Below are positions 62,452-64,000 of a stretch of DNA of 64,000 nucleotides, piece by piece; the stretch's first letter is position 1; each line of letters starts with the position of its first letter. Source of the DNA: Gammaproteobacteria bacterium (lineage in GTDB: Bacteria > Pseudomonadota > Gammaproteobacteria > Pseudomonadales > Azotimanducaceae); assembly GCA_012960535.1 (NCBI GenBank), contig DUBB01000014.1, forward strand, positions 156,408 through 220,407. Reading direction: 5' to 3'. The notes under the pieces were generated by a model. The model saw nothing but the letters and a program-made list of their open reading frames with translations. It was not told the origin of the DNA and did no database searches. Position numbers and translations under genes: made by a program.

Positions 62452-62787
62452 TTACTCCTTACGATATCTCGAAAGTTTTTCCTCCAAACCGGAGGTACCT
62501 TGACGGTTTTCCAATTCATGGCTAACGGTTTCAGGATTGATACCCAGATAGTCCAGTAAGACCAATAAATGAAACCAGAGGTCTGCCATTTCGCTGGTTA
62601 ATTCATGCTGGTCCTTAGCACTCATATGGTCTTTGGCGGCGATAATCACTTCTATTGCCTCTTCACCGACCTTCTCCAGTATTTTATTCAGGCCGGCTCT
62701 ATTGAGATCGGCTACATAGGAGTTTTCAGCATTGGCCATACGGCGACTACGGATTGTGGCAAATAATGCGTCTAGACTTTCATTCAC
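62452..62787 (-). CDS. hisE: Phosphoribosyl-ATP diphosphatase HisE
   Basis: 111 residues with the MazG-like four-helix fold: ANAENSYVADLNRAG (normally SYTAxL), KVGEEAIEVIIAAK (metal Glu residues) and SEMADLWFHLLVLL. Second step of histidine synthesis. Overlaps hisI by 8 bp; the order hisI-hisE-tatABC matches Pseudomonas. Confidence 0.96.
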   Translation of the reverse strand: MNESLDALFATIRSRRMANAENSYVADLNRAGLNKILEKVGEEAIEVIIAAKDHMSAKDQHELTSEMADLWFHLLVLLDYLGINPETVSHELENRQGTSGLEEKLSRYRKE

Positions 62788-63187
62788 CTTTATAGATCTC
62801 CGCTGGATCCTTTAAAACTGATTCCATTTCCTGCCATTTTCCCTCTGAGAGTTTCCTGAAAAAACAACTTCTTCTACCCGTGTGACAGGCAATTCCGCCT
62901 GTTTGACCCACGCTCAATACTAGCACATCGCTGTCGCAGTCCAGATAAATACCGTCTATCTGCTGGCTGTGTCCGGATTTTTCTCCTTTTCGCCACAGAG
63001 TTTGTCTGGATCTAGACCAATAGACTGCATATCCAGAGTTAACGGATTCAATGACTGCCTGGCGGTTCATCCAGGCCAGCATAAGTATTTTACCTGAGAT
63101 TTTGTCCTGAGCAATCGCCGGAATCAGGCCTTCCTCATTAAATTTGAGGGCTGCAACATAGTCTGGCGCATAAGGTTCTTTTTTCAT
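62780..63187 (-). CDS. hisI: Phosphoribosyl-AMP cyclohydrolase HisI
   Basis: 135 residues: [20 protein letters not shown], then [11 protein letters not shown] (zinc and metal Asp/Cys) and [10 protein letters not shown] are diagnostic. Third step of histidine synthesis. Its ATG overlaps the ubiB stop (ATGA). Confidence 0.97.
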   Translation of the reverse strand: MKKEPYAPDYVAALKFNEEGLIPAIAQDKISGKILMLAWMNRQAVIESVNSGYAVYWSRSRQTLWRKGEKSGHSQQIDGIYLDCDSDVLVLSVGQTGGIACHTGRRSCFFRKLSEGKWQEMESVLKDPAEIYKGE

Positions 63188-63999
63188 GGTCTACTGATCA
63201 GAAGATATAAGGCTATTGTACCTAGAATAACTGTGCCTATCAGCAACCCTTGGTCAAGGTCTAACTGGAGTCCTGGAACAATGGCAAATCCAAGAGCAAG
63301 GCCAAGTCCAACCGTCGTTAAGCGCGCGGTCTTGCTAAATTTGTGGAAATGTTGAAAGTCCGACTTCAGCGTTGTCAGCAGTCTGGCCTGCTGGCGTTGG
63401 TTCAGCGATATTTGTTTTATTTCCCTGGCAGCAAAAAGAAGGTTTCGGGGAAGCTCGGGTAATTCTGCCAGTGCCGCCGGAGCCAGTGATTTCAGTTCTT
63501 CCATGAAATGAACAAAGCCCGTTTGCCTTTTCATCCACCGCTTCATAAATGGTGCCGCGGTTTCCCATAGATCGAGATCCGCATAAACCTGGCGACCAAT
63601 ACCTTCAATATTCAACAGGGTTTTTTGTAACAGAACGAGCTGTGGCTGAACTTCCATATTAAATTCCCTGGCCGTATTGAACAGTGCTATTAACAGGCCT
63701 GCAAATCTGATTTCTCGCATTGGCTTCCCAAAAATCGGTCGACAGACCTCCGCTATCACCTTTTCAAAGGCATCTATGTCCGTATCTGCCGGTACCCAGC
63801 CGCTTTCGATGTGAGCAAGGGCTACAGCTCGATAATCTGCATTAAAAAATGCGAGCAGGTTCTTTGCCAGATACTTTTGATCGTCAGCACTTAGGACCCC
63901 GATTATGGCGCAATCCAGTGCTATGTAGGTTGGATTCTCCGGGTCTGAAGCGTTAACAAGCACGTTTCCAGGATGCATATCAGCATGAAAGAAATTGTC
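63184..63999 (-). CDS. ubiB: UbiB, ubiquinone-biosynthesis ABC1 kinase-like protein (partial, N-terminus beyond window)
   Basis: The frame runs off the right edge, so only the C-terminal about 271 residues are seen. [13 protein letters not shown] and [10 protein letters not shown] are the UbiB catalytic-loop and metal blocks; [15 protein letters not shown] and [15 protein letters not shown] follow. Two C-terminal membrane helices. Needed for coenzyme Q synthesis under aerobic growth. Its stop overlaps hisI. Confidence 0.95.
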   Translation of the reverse strand, partial: DNFFHADMHPGNVLVNASDPENPTYIALDCAIIGVLSADDQKYLAKNLLAFFNADYRAVALAHIESGWVPADTDIDAFEKVIAEVCRPIFGKPMREIRFAGLLIALFNTAREFNMEVQPQLVLLQKTLLNIEGIGRQVYADLDLWETAAPFMKRWMKRQTGFVHFMEELKSLAPAALAELPELPRNLLFAAREIKQISLNQRQQARLLTTLKSDFQHFHKFSKTARLTTVGLGLALGFAIVPGLQLDLDQGLLIGTVILGTIALYLLISRP

Positions 64000-64000
64000 C

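Noticed and set aside
63184..63999. UbiB with an unusual DCAIIG in place of DFG
   Set aside because: DCG/DCA is normal at this position in proteobacterial UbiB.
1..64000. Anti-phage, toxin-antitoxin or secretion-effector system
   Set aside because: No nuclease-helicase sets, antitoxin-like pairs, reverse transcriptases or phage genes were recognised anywhere in the window.

Overview
The window looks like a chromosome segment of a free-living, probably marine, gammaproteobacterium related to the Pseudomonas/Cellvibrio side of the class. The argument is gene order. From about 23.9 kb to the right end the core genes run yggX, mutY, asmA, then (after an accessory block) a small hypothetical, hisB, hisA, ctpA, envC, gpmI, a YibN-type rhodanese, grxC, secB, trmL, ntrC, ntrB, a small exported protein, glutamine synthetase, typA, proline iminopeptidase, dtd, tatC, tatB, tatA, hisE, hisI, ubiB. 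From memory this is close to the Pseudomonas order. No phage, transposase, plasmid, CRISPR or rRNA genes were seen; there is one tRNA (Gly, anticodon CCC).

Layout. 1-408: no supported gene. 0.4-3.1 kb: a Rieske oxygenase diverging from a cytochrome P450. 3.4-4.6 kb: an NRAMP-like carrier. 4.6-8.4 kb: a tight minus-strand operon (DUF3604 lipoprotein, a 42-codon ORF, a parvulin-type isomerase, a HupE/UreJ-like membrane protein). 8.6-13.3 kb: persulfide dioxygenase-rhodanese fusion, PhyH dioxygenase, luciferase-like oxidoreductase, exported metallo-beta-lactamase-fold hydrolase. 13.5-13.9 kb: an ArsC-like gene with an in-frame TGA that is best read as selenocysteine. 14.1-17.2 kb: a TAXI-TRAP transporter. 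17.2-23.8 kb: HD phosphohydrolase, exported amidase, a decayed ybaK, and a large beta-propeller/amidohydrolase protein. 23.9-27.6 kb: yggX, mutY, asmA. 27.7-45.1 kb: an accessory block of oxidoreductases, acyl-CoA dehydrogenases, an ABC exporter, hydrolases, a glycosidase, a carotenoid oxygenase and others, ending next to the tRNA-Gly. 45.5-64 kb: housekeeping (histidine, cell division, glycolysis, redox/secretion, nitrogen regulation, translation, Tat export, ubiquinone).

How genes work together. NtrB/NtrC sit beside a eukaryote-type (GSII) glutamine synthetase whose upstream region has a well-spaced sigma-54 promoter, an NtrC-like half site about 100 bp upstream and a palindrome just after the predicted start of transcription. 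EnvC, CtpA and GpmI, the YibN-GrxC-SecB trio and the TatABC-HisEI-UbiB group are classic neighbours. The accessory genes suggest oxidation of lipids, aromatics, terpenoids or carotenoid-derived compounds, but no complete pathway can be read.

Most notable: (1) the probable selenoprotein with a bacterial SECIS-like hairpin; (2) three hydrolase homologues in which catalytic residues are replaced (proline iminopeptidase Ser to Gly, an amidohydrolase lacking its HxH metal site, a beta-lactamase-fold protein with AxxK in place of SxxK); (3) three separate short tandem repeats of 7, 9 and 10 bp directly upstream of genes, one beside a perfect 31-bp palindrome; (4) hisB and hisA adjacent with no hisH or hisF. 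I did not find a clear new multi-gene system.
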